7,194 nucleotides of DNA. Origin: Elusimicrobiota bacterium (GTDB taxonomy: Bacteria; Elusimicrobiota; Elusimicrobia; UBA1565; UBA9628). The notes beneath the pieces are model-generated. The model ran no database searches. It was not told where the DNA came from and saw only the letters and a list, made by a program, of their open reading frames with translations. The stretch is from contig JACQBB010000358.1 of assembly GCA_016194625.1 (NCBI GenBank), positions 1 to 7,194 of the forward strand, read 5' to 3'. Made by a program: the position numbers and the translations under genes. Positions 1 to 5,765 of this stretch are shown here, one piece after another; positions within the stretch are counted from its first letter, which is position 1; each line of letters starts with the position of its first letter.

Positions 1-63
1 GGCGAGAGGCGCCAGGAGGTGGCTGAAGCCGACGACGAACAGTCTGTCTGGGTCGGAGATCAT
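1..63 (-). CDS. hemA: Glutamyl-tRNA reductase, N-terminal fragment (runs off the left edge)
   Basis: Only the first 21 codons are in the window, reading MISDPDRLFVVGFSHLLAPL and onward. The segment LFVVGFSHLLAPLA fits the first beta strand and the G-x-S/N-H-x-x-A-P-V/L signature that opens HemA proteins (compare GINHKTAPV in E. coli). HemA reduces glutamyl-tRNA to glutamate-1-semialdehyde, the first committed step of C5-pathway tetrapyrrole synthesis in the cytoplasm. The ATG at 63 is preceded by a TACCGT hexamer exactly 6 bases upstream and by no Shine-Dalgarno sequence, so the message is probably leaderless. The gene lies 78 bp downstream of, and on the same strand as, a Crp/Fnr-type regulator; oxygen- or nitrogen-responsive Fnr-family control of hemA is known in other bacteria (for example Anr in Pseudomonas). 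The catalytic Cys and the NADPH domain lie outside the window, so the assignment rests on this short N-terminus alone. Confidence 0.55.
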   Translation of the reverse strand, partial: MISDPDRLFVVGFSHLLAPLA

Positions 64-69
64 CGGACG

Positions 70-75
70 ACGGTA
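70..75 (-). promoter_or_regulatory. Putative -10 box of hemA, leaderless arrangement
   Basis: On the minus strand TACCGT (TANNNT type) is followed by exactly 6 bases and then the ATG at 63. With the usual 6-7 base distance from -10 to the transcription start, RNA would begin at or within a base of the start codon. No clear -35 lies 16-18 bp upstream (the hexamer there reads GTCAGG), so an activator may be needed. The same spacing occurs at three other starts in this window. Confidence 0.5.
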
Positions 76-93
76 TGAAGGCAACGTTCCTGC

Positions 94-107
94 CTGACCG
101 AAGTCAA
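94..107 (-). promoter_or_regulatory. Fnr-box-like inverted repeat upstream of hemA
   Basis: On the minus strand the sequence is TTGAC-TTCG-GTCAG, a palindrome with one mismatch in its outermost pair. It resembles the TTGAT-N4-ATCAA operator of Fnr/Anr/FixK proteins, with the TTGA-N6-TCA core kept. Its centre (100.5) is about 37 bases upstream of the hemA start, which if the message is leaderless is slightly closer than the classic -41.5 class II position. The nearby regulator carries an E-x-x-S-R recognition helix of Fnr type, so it is the natural candidate to bind here. Single short motif; could be chance. Confidence 0.35.
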
Positions 108-141
108 TCGCGCGTCAACCGGAAGCGGAACGCCGTACATT

Positions 142-969
142 CTAGACGGCGCCGCGGCGCGGGGACGATGACGAAGGAGAGGCTCCCGCTTGACGGACGT
201 CAACCGGGACCGCGGGCAGGCGCGCGACCCGGCGCAGGCGCTTCTCGTCGAGCAGGCGCACGCGGCGGCCGTCCACCTCGACGAGACCCTTGTCCTCCAG
301 CTCGGCGATCGTGCGGCTGATGACCTCCGGGGAGGTGCCGAGCAGCTCGGCGATCTCCTGGCGGGTCTCGTCGAGGTCGAAGTGCCCCCTCTTCGGGGCG
401 GCGTCGGCCTCCTCGCAGAACAGCTTCGCCAGGCGCTCGCGGATGGTCCGCATCGAGAGGTCGGTCGCGTGCGCCTCGGCCTCCCCCAGCTTGGCGGCGA
501 GCTGGCGGGCCATCATGCGCGGCAGTTCGGGGCGGTCAGCCCAGGCGCGGAAGAAGCGCGCCGAGTCGATCACGCAGATGCGCGCGTCGTCCATGACCTC
601 GGCGGTCGCGGCGTACGGCTCGCCGGCGACCAGCGAGCGCTCGCCGAGGAAGTTCGGCGCGCGCACGATGCGGACGATCTGGTGGCGCCCGCCGTCCTCG
701 GCGCGGACCAGCTTCACCCGGCCCTCGCAGATGAAGAACAGGGCGAACGGCTCGTTGCCTTGGTAGAAGAGGATGTTCCCGCGCGAGTAGCGGTTCGGGC
801 GCCAGCCGGTCGCGAAGGTCGCCGCGATGCCGGCGGGCATGCCGCGGGCCGCGCACCAGGATTCGAGGGCGCACAAGGCGCCGCCGCCCGCCTCGCCGCA
901 GGCGCGGCTCCCCTTGCATCCGTCCTTCGTCTGGACCGTCGTCGCGCGTGCCAAGGTCACGTCCTCCAT
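142..969 (-). CDS. Crp/Fnr-family transcriptional regulator with N-terminal cysteine cluster
   Basis: 275 residues, somewhat longer than the usual 220-250. Residues ~45-150 form the cNMP-binding-like beta roll (YSRGNILFYQGNEPFALFFI; EGRVKL; LGERSLVAGEPYAATAEV). Residues ~150-187 are the dimerisation helix and ~200-245 a winged helix-turn-helix (TRQEIAELLGTSPEVISRTI). The recognition helix has E215, S218 and R219, the Fnr-type E-x-x-S-R pattern for TTGA half sites. Before the roll are four cysteines, C18, C24, C33 and C39 (spacing 5-8-5), with C81, C132 and C185 further on; this suggests an Fe-S or redox sensor, although the spacing is not that of E. coli FNR. Strongly conserved cAMP-contact residues are not evident, so a non-cAMP signal is more likely. 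The C-terminal tail after ~250 is low complexity. It lies upstream of and co-oriented with hemA. The start is uncertain: ATG 969 has GGAG only one base away, and TTG at codon 6 has GGAGGA 7 bases upstream; all options keep the four cysteines. Confidence 0.9.
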   Translation of the reverse strand: MEDVTLARATTVQTKDGCKGSRACGEAGGGALCALESWCAARGMPAGIAATFATGWRPNRYSRGNILFYQGNEPFALFFICEGRVKLVRAEDGGRHQIVRIVRAPNFLGERSLVAGEPYAATAEVMDDARICVIDSARFFRAWADRPELPRMMARQLAAKLGEAEAHATDLSMRTIRERLAKLFCEEADAAPKRGHFDLDETRQEIAELLGTSPEVISRTIAELEDKGLVEVDGRRVRLLDEKRLRRVARLPAVPVDVRQAGASPSSSSPRRGAV

Positions 970-972
970 GCT

Positions 973-987
973 CCGGCGAGACGCCGG
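973..987. repeat. Perfect inverted repeat in the leader of the Crp/Fnr gene
   Basis: CCGGCG-AGA-CGCCGG, two 6-bp arms around 3 bases, lies 4 bases upstream of the regulator's ATG (minus strand). As RNA it would be a hairpin abutting the start codon; as DNA it could be an operator. No TANNNT box sits 6 bases before this start, unlike the other operons here. In GC-rich DNA such a palindrome may be incidental. Confidence 0.4.
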
Positions 988-1041
988 TCCCTTCTCTCTA
1001 AGCAACGGAACTTCCCCGGCCGTCCGGGCGGGGCCGCGCGA

Positions 1042-1071
1042 TGGACGCGCGGGGGCGGGAAGCGCTAAGAT
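1042..1071 (+). promoter_or_regulatory. Promoter of the kinase-nucleotidyltransferase operon (leaderless type)
   Basis: TAAGAT (1066-1071) is a good -10 hexamer, ending 6 bases before the GTG at 1078. TGGACG (1042-1047) matches TTGACA at 4 of 6 positions with an 18-bp spacer. No Shine-Dalgarno sequence lies between the -10 and the GTG. The TAA of the -10 box is also an in-frame stop codon, so the reading frame cannot begin further upstream; this supports GTG 1078 as the start. Confidence 0.6.
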
Positions 1072-1077
1072 GCGCGC

Positions 1078-2502
1078 GTGGACGACCCCCTGAAGGCCCT
1101 GTTCCGCGCGCGCTTCGGCGCCGACGCCGAGACCCTGGCGCCCGTGCGCGCCGAGGGCTCCAACCGGAAGATCTACCGCCTGACGCGCGGCAAGACGACC
1201 GCGATCGGCGTGCTCAACGACGACGCGAAGGAGAACCGCGCGTTCATCGAGTTCTCCAAGCACTTCCACAAGGAGGGCATCCCGGTCCCCGAGTTCTACG
1301 GCGAGGACGCGTCGGGCACCGCCTATCTGGAAGAGGACCTGGGCGACACGACGCTGTTCCAGTTCCTGGGCAAGCGCCGCACGGCCGCCGGCTTCCCCGA
1401 GGAGGTCGTCGCCGCGTACCGCGACGTGGTGCGCTGGCTGCCGAAGATCCAGATCGTCGCCGGGCGCTCGCTGGACTACCGCTGGTGCTACCCGCGCGCC
1501 AGCTTCGACAAGCAGTCGATGCTGTGGGACCTGAACTACTTCAAGTACTACTTCCTCACCCTCGGCGGGATCCAGTTCCACGAGGAGGCGCTCGAGCAGG
1601 ACTTCCAGGTGTACGCCGACTACCTCCTCGCCGCCGACCGGGACTTCTTCCTGTGCCGCGACTTCCAGTCCCGCAACGTGATGCTGAAGGACGGCAAGCC
1701 GCACTTCATCGACTACCAGGGCGGCCGCCGCGGCGCGCTGCAGTACGACATCGCCTCCCTCCTCTACGACGCGAAGGCCGACGTCCCCTTCGAGCTGCGC
1801 GACGAGCTGCTGGACTTCTACATCCGCGAGGCGGGCAAGCACGCCCCCGTGGACAAGGCCGAGTTCAAGAAGTACTTCCCCGGCTTCGTGCTGATCCGCA
1901 TCATGCAGGCGATGGGCGCCTACGGCCTGCGCGGCTTCCACGAGAAGAAGCCCCTCTTCCTGCAGAGCATCCCCTACGCGATCCGCAACATCGAGCACGT
2001 GCTGCTGACCTCGAACTTGCCGGTCGAGGTCCCGGAGCTCACCGCGGTGTTCAAGCGCCTGGTCGGCTCCTCGGCGCTGCGCCAGTTCGGCGCGGCCAAG
2101 CTCAAGCTGACCGTGCAGATCCAGAGCTTCTCGTACAAGCACGGGATGCCGCGCGACGACAAGGGCCACGGCGGCGGCTACGTGTTCGACTGCCGCGCCC
2201 TGCCCAACCCCGGCCGCAAGACGGAGTTCGCGAAGTCCACGGGGCTCGACGCCGACGTGATCGCCTACCTCTCCAAGGAGGAGCCGGTGGACCGCTGGAC
2301 GCGCTCGGCCTTCGCGCTGGTGGACCAGACGGTCGCCGACTACGGCCATCGCAACTTCACGCACCTGTTCGTCGCCTTCGGCTGCACCGGCGGCCAGCAC
2401 CGGTCGGTGTACTGCGCCGAGCGCCTGGCCAAGCACCTGCGCGACCAGGGCGTCTCGGTGACCGTCTCGCACCGCGAGAAGAAGTCCTGGCCCGCGCGCT
2501 GA
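1078..2502 (+). CDS. AmgK-type sugar kinase fused to a RapZ C-terminal (amino-sugar sensing) domain
   Basis: 474 residues in two parts. Residues ~1-320 are an aminoglycoside-phosphotransferase-fold kinase like AmgK, which phosphorylates MurNAc/GlcNAc at the anomeric carbon: an ATP loop at 27-35 (GSNRKIYRL), the catalytic loop CRDFQSRNVML at 193-203 with base D195 and N200, and the metal-binding DYQ at 212-214 followed by the AmgK-like stretch to YDIASLLYDAK. The usual His of the Brenner motif is Cys193. Residues ~342-470 match the C-terminal half of RapZ (YVFDCRALPNPG at 368-379; GCTGGQHRSVYCAE at 435-448). In E. coli that domain binds glucosamine-6-phosphate and the sRNAs GlmY/GlmZ. RapZ's own N-terminal P-loop domain is absent, replaced by the sugar kinase. 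The next gene follows after one base and is MurU-like, supporting a role in cell-wall sugar salvage. GTG is the only possible upstream start because of a TAA at 1066. Family assignment is strong; substrate and regulatory role are inferred. Confidence 0.88.
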   Translation: MDDPLKALFRARFGADAETLAPVRAEGSNRKIYRLTRGKTTAIGVLNDDAKENRAFIEFSKHFHKEGIPVPEFYGEDASGTAYLEEDLGDTTLFQFLGKRRTAAGFPEEVVAAYRDVVRWLPKIQIVAGRSLDYRWCYPRASFDKQSMLWDLNYFKYYFLTLGGIQFHEEALEQDFQVYADYLLAADRDFFLCRDFQSRNVMLKDGKPHFIDYQGGRRGALQYDIASLLYDAKADVPFELRDELLDFYIREAGKHAPVDKAEFKKYFPGFVLIRIMQAMGAYGLRGFHEKKPLFLQSIPYAIRNIEHVLLTSNLPVEVPELTAVFKRLVGSSALRQFGAAKLKLTVQIQSFSYKHGMPRDDKGHGGGYVFDCRALPNPGRKTEFAKSTGLDADVIAYLSKEEPVDRWTRSAFALVDQTVADYGHRNFTHLFVAFGCTGGQHRSVYCAERLAKHLRDQGVSVTVSHREKKSWPAR

Positions 2503-2503
2503 C

Positions 2504-3241
2504 ATGAAGGCGCTGATCCTGGCCGCCGGCGTCGGCTCCCGCCTGCGGCCGCTCACCGACGAGACGCCGAAGGCGCTGATCCCCGTCGGCGGGGTGCCGA
2601 TGCTCGAGCGGACCTTGGTCCGACTGCGCGACGCGGGCGCCTCCAAGTTCGTGGTCAACGCGCACCACCACGCGGAGAAGGTCGCGGCCTTCTGCGCCGA
2701 CCTGTCGCGCCGCTACGCGGTCCCGGTCGCGGTCTCGCGCGAGGACGACCTCCTGCTCGACACCGGCGGCGCGCTCAAGAAGGCCGCCGCGCTGCTGCGC
2801 GGCCGCGACCCGTTCTTCATCCACAACGCCGACGTGCTGACCGACGTCGACCTGGCCGCGATGCGCGCCGCGCACCGGGAATCCCGCGCGCTCGTCACGC
2901 TGTCCGTGCGCGAGCGCGACAGCGGCCGCTCCTACCTGTTCGACGCGAAGGGGCGCTTCGTCGGGCACGACGACCGCGCGGCGGGGCGCACGACCTGGGC
3001 CCAGGGGCCGGTCGCGGGCGCGGTGCGGCTCCCGTTCGACGGGATCCACGTGGTCTCGCCGGAGCTGCTCGACCGGCTGACCGAGAGCGGCGTGTTCTCG
3101 ATCACGAAAGCCTACCTGCGCCTCGCCGCCGCGGGGGCCGACATCCGCGCGTTCCGCGCCGACCGCTGGGCCTGGCACGACATCGGCTCGCCCGAGAAGC
3201 TCGCGGCCGCCGAGGCCTGGGCGGCCCGCCGGGCCTGCTGA
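2504..3241 (+). CDS. murU: MurU-like sugar-1-phosphate nucleotidyltransferase
   Basis: 245 residues covering a full NTP_transferase (Rossmann-like) fold. Visible motifs: the nucleotide-binding signature LAAGVGSRLRPLTDETPKAL at 6-25 with the G-x-G-x-R and PKA elements; NAHHHAE at 52-58; DTGGAL at 86-91; NAD at 108-110, where D110 is the likely Mg ligand; and WHDIGSPEKL at 224-233, whose Asp would complete the metal site. MurU makes UDP-MurNAc from MurNAc-1-phosphate and UTP, the step after AmgK in the recycling route that bypasses de novo (fosfomycin-sensitive) UDP-MurNAc synthesis. Length and the absence of a C-terminal beta-helix acetyltransferase domain fit MurU rather than GlmU. The ATG is one base after the upstream TGA (TGACATG) with no Shine-Dalgarno of its own, so translation is probably coupled. 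By sequence alone a mannose- or glucose-1-phosphate nucleotidyltransferase cannot be excluded; the kinase neighbour is what favours MurU. Confidence 0.8.
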   Translation: MKALILAAGVGSRLRPLTDETPKALIPVGGVPMLERTLVRLRDAGASKFVVNAHHHAEKVAAFCADLSRRYAVPVAVSREDDLLLDTGGALKKAAALLRGRDPFFIHNADVLTDVDLAAMRAAHRESRALVTLSVRERDSGRSYLFDAKGRFVGHDDRAAGRTTWAQGPVAGAVRLPFDGIHVVSPELLDRLTESGVFSITKAYLRLAAAGADIRAFRADRWAWHDIGSPEKLAAAEAWAARRAC

Positions 3242-3249
3242 CTCCCCGC

Positions 3250-4461
3250 TCAGCGCACGGACGCGGCGTCGAGGCGGGAGAACGCGCGGCCGAGCAGGAC
3301 CGGGGTCACCAGCGTGGTGACCACGCCCATCAGCACCAGGATCGAGAAGATCTCGCGGCCGATGAAGCCGTTGGAGAGCGCGATCTCGGCGATCACCAGC
3401 TCCATAACGCCGCGGCCGTTGAGGCCGAACCCGAGCGCCCACGATTCCTCGCGGCCGAGGCCGGCGAGCCGCCCGCCCCAGAAGCCGCCGACGATCTTGC
3501 CCGCGAACGCCGCCGCCAGGACCGCCGTCACCAGCGCCGCGTTGGTCAGCTGGCGCCCGTCGAACTCCAGGCCGATCGTCGCGAAGAACACGGGCGCGAG
3601 GAACCCCATCGTGATCCCGGAGGTCGTCTTCTCGACCTCGGCGTAGCGCTCGGCCCCCAGGAACTCGCGGCCGAGCAGCGCGGCGCCGAAGAACGCCCCG
3701 ACGACGCCGTGCAGGCCGACGGATTCGGACAGGCTCGCGAAGACGAGGACGAAGAGGATGGTGAAGGCGAACAGCGCCTCGCGGCCGCGCACCGCGTCCA
3801 GGAAGCGGTGCAGGGCGCGCCGGAAGGCCGGCGCGTGCGAGGAGCCGAGACGGAACAGCCGGTGTGCCGCGACGACCGCGGTGAGGAAGGCCGCGGCCTT
3901 CGCCGCGGCCCAGACGACGGACGCCGCCAGGGACGCCCAGGACTCCGCGCCGTCCTTCACGTTCAGCACGACGCCGAGGATCAGAAGCGAGCAGACGTCG
4001 TTGGCCACCGCGGCGGAGACGATGCGCTTGCCGATCTCCGTGTCCAGGCGGCCCAGGTCCATCAGGATGCGCACGCTGACCGGGAGCGCGGTGATCGACA
4101 TGCACAGGCCCAGGAACAGGCAGCGGGTCGCGTCCTTGCCGAACGCGGCGCCGATCGCCGCCCCGAGCGCCAGCGGCAGGACGAACCCGACCACCGCCAC
4201 CCACGCGCCCCGCCCCGAGAACGCGCGGCGCATCTCCTCCAGGTCGATCTCCATGCCCGCCAGCAGGACGAGCAGGAACACGCCCAGGTCGGCGATGCCC
4301 TTCAGCGCGGGCGTCATCGCGACCCAGCCGAGCAGGGTCGGCCCCAGAAGGATGCCCGCCGCGATCTCGCCGATCATCGCGGGCTGGCCCAGGCGCTCGG
4401 AGACCTCGCCGGCCACGCGCGCGGCGACGAGCAGGAACAGCAGGGCCGTCATCAAAGGCAT
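3250..4461 (-). CDS. Cation/proton antiporter (CPA superfamily, Na+/H+ exchanger domain)
   Basis: 403 residues, almost all hydrophobic, consistent with 12-13 membrane helices of an inner-membrane monovalent cation/H+ antiporter. Family marks: GEIAAGILLGPTLLGW at 31-46; LGVFLLVLLAGMEIDL at 59-74; SITALPVSVRIL at 122-133; N154-D155 in SAAVANDVCSLL, the ion-binding helix; FAGKIVGGFWGGRL at 319-332 with the conserved lysine K322; GLNGRGVMELVIAEIAL at 346-362. The overall sequence looks CPA2/NapA-like, but the ion-binding pair is Asn-Asp rather than the Asp-Asp of electrogenic CPA2 members, which suggests electroneutral exchange. There is no C-terminal TrkA-N or TrkA-C domain, unlike Kef. Start ATG 4461 is chosen because helix 1 begins immediately and a TTGACA-N17-TACCCT promoter ends 6 bases upstream; the frame stays open to 4617 but that extension is polar and overlaps the divergent gene. 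It converges on the MurU-like gene with only 8 bases between the stop codons and no hairpin terminator. Confidence 0.92.
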   Translation of the reverse strand: MPLMTALLFLLVAARVAGEVSERLGQPAMIGEIAAGILLGPTLLGWVAMTPALKGIADLGVFLLVLLAGMEIDLEEMRRAFSGRGAWVAVVGFVLPLALGAAIGAAFGKDATRCLFLGLCMSITALPVSVRILMDLGRLDTEIGKRIVSAAVANDVCSLLILGVVLNVKDGAESWASLAASVVWAAAKAAAFLTAVVAAHRLFRLGSSHAPAFRRALHRFLDAVRGREALFAFTILFVLVFASLSESVGLHGVVGAFFGAALLGREFLGAERYAEVEKTTSGITMGFLAPVFFATIGLEFDGRQLTNAALVTAVLAAAFAGKIVGGFWGGRLAGLGREESWALGFGLNGRGVMELVIAEIALSNGFIGREIFSILVLMGVVTTLVTPVLLGRAFSRLDAASVR

Positions 4462-4467
4462 CGCGCA

Positions 4468-4496
4468 AGGGTAGCCCGCGTCCGCGCTCCTGTCAA
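4468..4496 (-). promoter_or_regulatory. Sigma-70-type promoter of the antiporter gene, leaderless
   Basis: On the minus strand: TTGACA (complement of 4491-4496, perfect consensus -35), a 17-base spacer, TACCCT (complement of 4468-4473, -10), then 6 bases and the ATG at 4461. Predicted transcription start coincides with the start codon. No Shine-Dalgarno sequence is available. This is the best promoter in the window and anchors the leaderless interpretation of the others. Confidence 0.75.
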
Positions 4497-4501
4497 CGCT
4501 T

Positions 4502-4510
4502 TGGTATGAT
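4502..4510 (+). promoter_or_regulatory. Extended -10 promoter of the rRNA methyltransferase operon, leaderless
   Basis: TGGTATGAT is an extended -10 (TG-N-TATGAT), with TATGAT at 4505-4510 followed by exactly 6 bases and the GTG at 4517. No recognisable -35 lies 16-18 bp upstream (CCGCGC), as is common for extended -10 promoters. It lies back to back with the antiporter promoter: the antiporter's -35 hexamer ends 5 bases upstream of the TG, so the two polymerase footprints must overlap. Confidence 0.65.
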
Positions 4511-4516
4511 GGACGC

Positions 4517-5764
4517 GTGGAAGAGCGCGAGCCGTCCCCCGCCGACGAAGACGCCGAAGTCCCCGCCGGGCCGCCGCCCAAGCCCCGCGGGCGCCCGGCC
4601 GCGCACGACCTGCCCATCCCGTGGGTGCGGGTGCGCTCGGCGGCGTCGGGTCACCAGCTCTATAAAAGGATGCTCGGCGAGGTGGACCCCAAGGCCCGTC
4701 CCGGCGACATGGTCGCCGTGTACGACCGCAACGACGCGCCGTACGGCGTCGCGCTGTACAACCCGCGCTCCCTGATCGCCCTGCGCCTGCTCACCCGCGG
4801 CATCGGCAAGTTCGACGCCGACGCCTTCTTCGCCGCGCGCATCGCCGACGCCGTCGAGTTCCGCCGCGGCCTGCTCGGCCTGGACGCGACCACCGACGCC
4901 TACCGCCTGGCCCACGACAACGGCGACGGCCTGCCCGGCCTGGTCATCGACCGCTACGGCGACTGCATCGTGCTGGAGTTCTACTCGCTGGGCATGTACA
5001 AGGCCTCGGCGCGCATCGAGCGGGCGCTCAAAAAACACTACCCGAACGCGCGCTTCTTCCACCGCGCCTCCCCCCACACCCAGAGCATGGAGGGCTTCGA
5101 CCTGAAGCCCAGCCTGGGCACCGGCACGCGCGTGAAGGAGAACGGCGTCACCTTCCTGGTGGACCCGTCCTCCGGCTACAAGACCGGCTTCTTCACCGAC
5201 CAGCGCGACAACCGCATGGGCATCGTGCCGTTCGCGAAGGGCAAGAAGGTCCTCGACGTGTGCTCCTACACCGGCGGCTTCGCCCTCTACGCCAAGAAGC
5301 TGGGCGGCGCCGAGGAGGTCACCGCCGTCGAGCTCGACCCCGAGGCGGGCGAGCTGATGAAGAAGAACGCCAACGCCAACCAGGTCCGCATCGACTCGGT
5401 CACCGCCGACGCGTTCCCGTACCTGCGCCAGGCCGGCGTCAACGGCCGCCGCTACGGCCTGATGGTCCTGGACCCGTACAAGCTGATCGCCTCGCGCGAC
5501 GGCTACAGCCTGGGCCGCACGAAGTACATCGACCTCAACCGCCTGGGCATCTCGCTGATGGAGCCGGGCGGCGTGCTGGTGACCTGCTCCTGCTCGGGCA
5601 TGCTGCCGTGGGAGGAGTTCCAGCAGTTCGTGCGCACCGCGGCCGGCTCCGCTGGCCGGCGCGTGCAGATCTTCCGCAAGAGCGGCGCGGGCGCCGACCA
5701 CCCGTTCGCCGCGGACCATCCCGAGGGCGAGTACCTCAAGGTCCTGTGGTGCCGCGTCCTCTAG
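4517..5764 (+). CDS. rlmI: Class I SAM-dependent rRNA methyltransferase, RlmI/RlmK-L family (23S rRNA m5C type)
   Basis: 415 residues. A Pro/acidic-rich extension (1-33) precedes a PUA-like RNA-binding domain (~34-92, starting IPWVRVRSA). Next is the family signature DNGDGLPGLVIDRYGD at 134-149, then KTGFFTDQRDNR at 222-233, and the SAM-binding Rossmann motif VLDVCSYTGGFALYAKKLGG at 245-264 with acidic E272/D274 for the ribose. TCSCSGML at 356-363 holds the cysteine used by m5C methyltransferases. Motif IV reads LDPYK (318-322) instead of the usual DPPK/DPPA. A DHPF...DHPEGEYLK end is typical of the family. It would methylate a cytosine of 23S rRNA (C1962 in E. coli for RlmI). GTG 4517 is chosen from the leaderless promoter; an internal ATG at 4670 would cut the PUA domain. 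The stop is followed after one base by the next gene's ATG. Exact target unproven. Confidence 0.88.
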   Translation: MEEREPSPADEDAEVPAGPPPKPRGRPAAHDLPIPWVRVRSAASGHQLYKRMLGEVDPKARPGDMVAVYDRNDAPYGVALYNPRSLIALRLLTRGIGKFDADAFFAARIADAVEFRRGLLGLDATTDAYRLAHDNGDGLPGLVIDRYGDCIVLEFYSLGMYKASARIERALKKHYPNARFFHRASPHTQSMEGFDLKPSLGTGTRVKENGVTFLVDPSSGYKTGFFTDQRDNRMGIVPFAKGKKVLDVCSYTGGFALYAKKLGGAEEVTAVELDPEAGELMKKNANANQVRIDSVTADAFPYLRQAGVNGRRYGLMVLDPYKLIASRDGYSLGRTKYIDLNRLGISLMEPGGVLVTCSCSGMLPWEEFQQFVRTAAGSAGRRVQIFRKSGAGADHPFAADHPEGEYLKVLWCRVL

Positions 5765-5765
5765 A

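Noticed and set aside
190..1068. 292-residue plus-strand frame over the Crp/Fnr gene
   Set aside because: Antisense shadow; the minus strand holds a complete cNMP-binding and helix-turn-helix protein.
1041..2507. 488-residue plus-strand frame overlapping the kinase fusion
   Set aside because: Arg/Pro/Gly-rich shadow in another frame of the real gene; no domain visible.
142..2658. 838-residue open frame on the minus strand
   Set aside because: Only its last 275 codons form the Crp/Fnr protein. The part above 969 is antisense to the kinase-RapZ gene, low-complexity (Ala/Val/Glu/Leu-rich) and typical of GC-rich shadow frames.
3242..3249. Bidirectional terminator between the convergent MurU-like and antiporter genes
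   Set aside because: Only 8 bases separate the stop codons, and no stem with a T run is visible on either strand.
2357..4468. 703-residue minus-strand frame
   Set aside because: Overlaps the antiporter out of frame and the nucleotidyltransferase antisense; low-complexity composition, no motifs.
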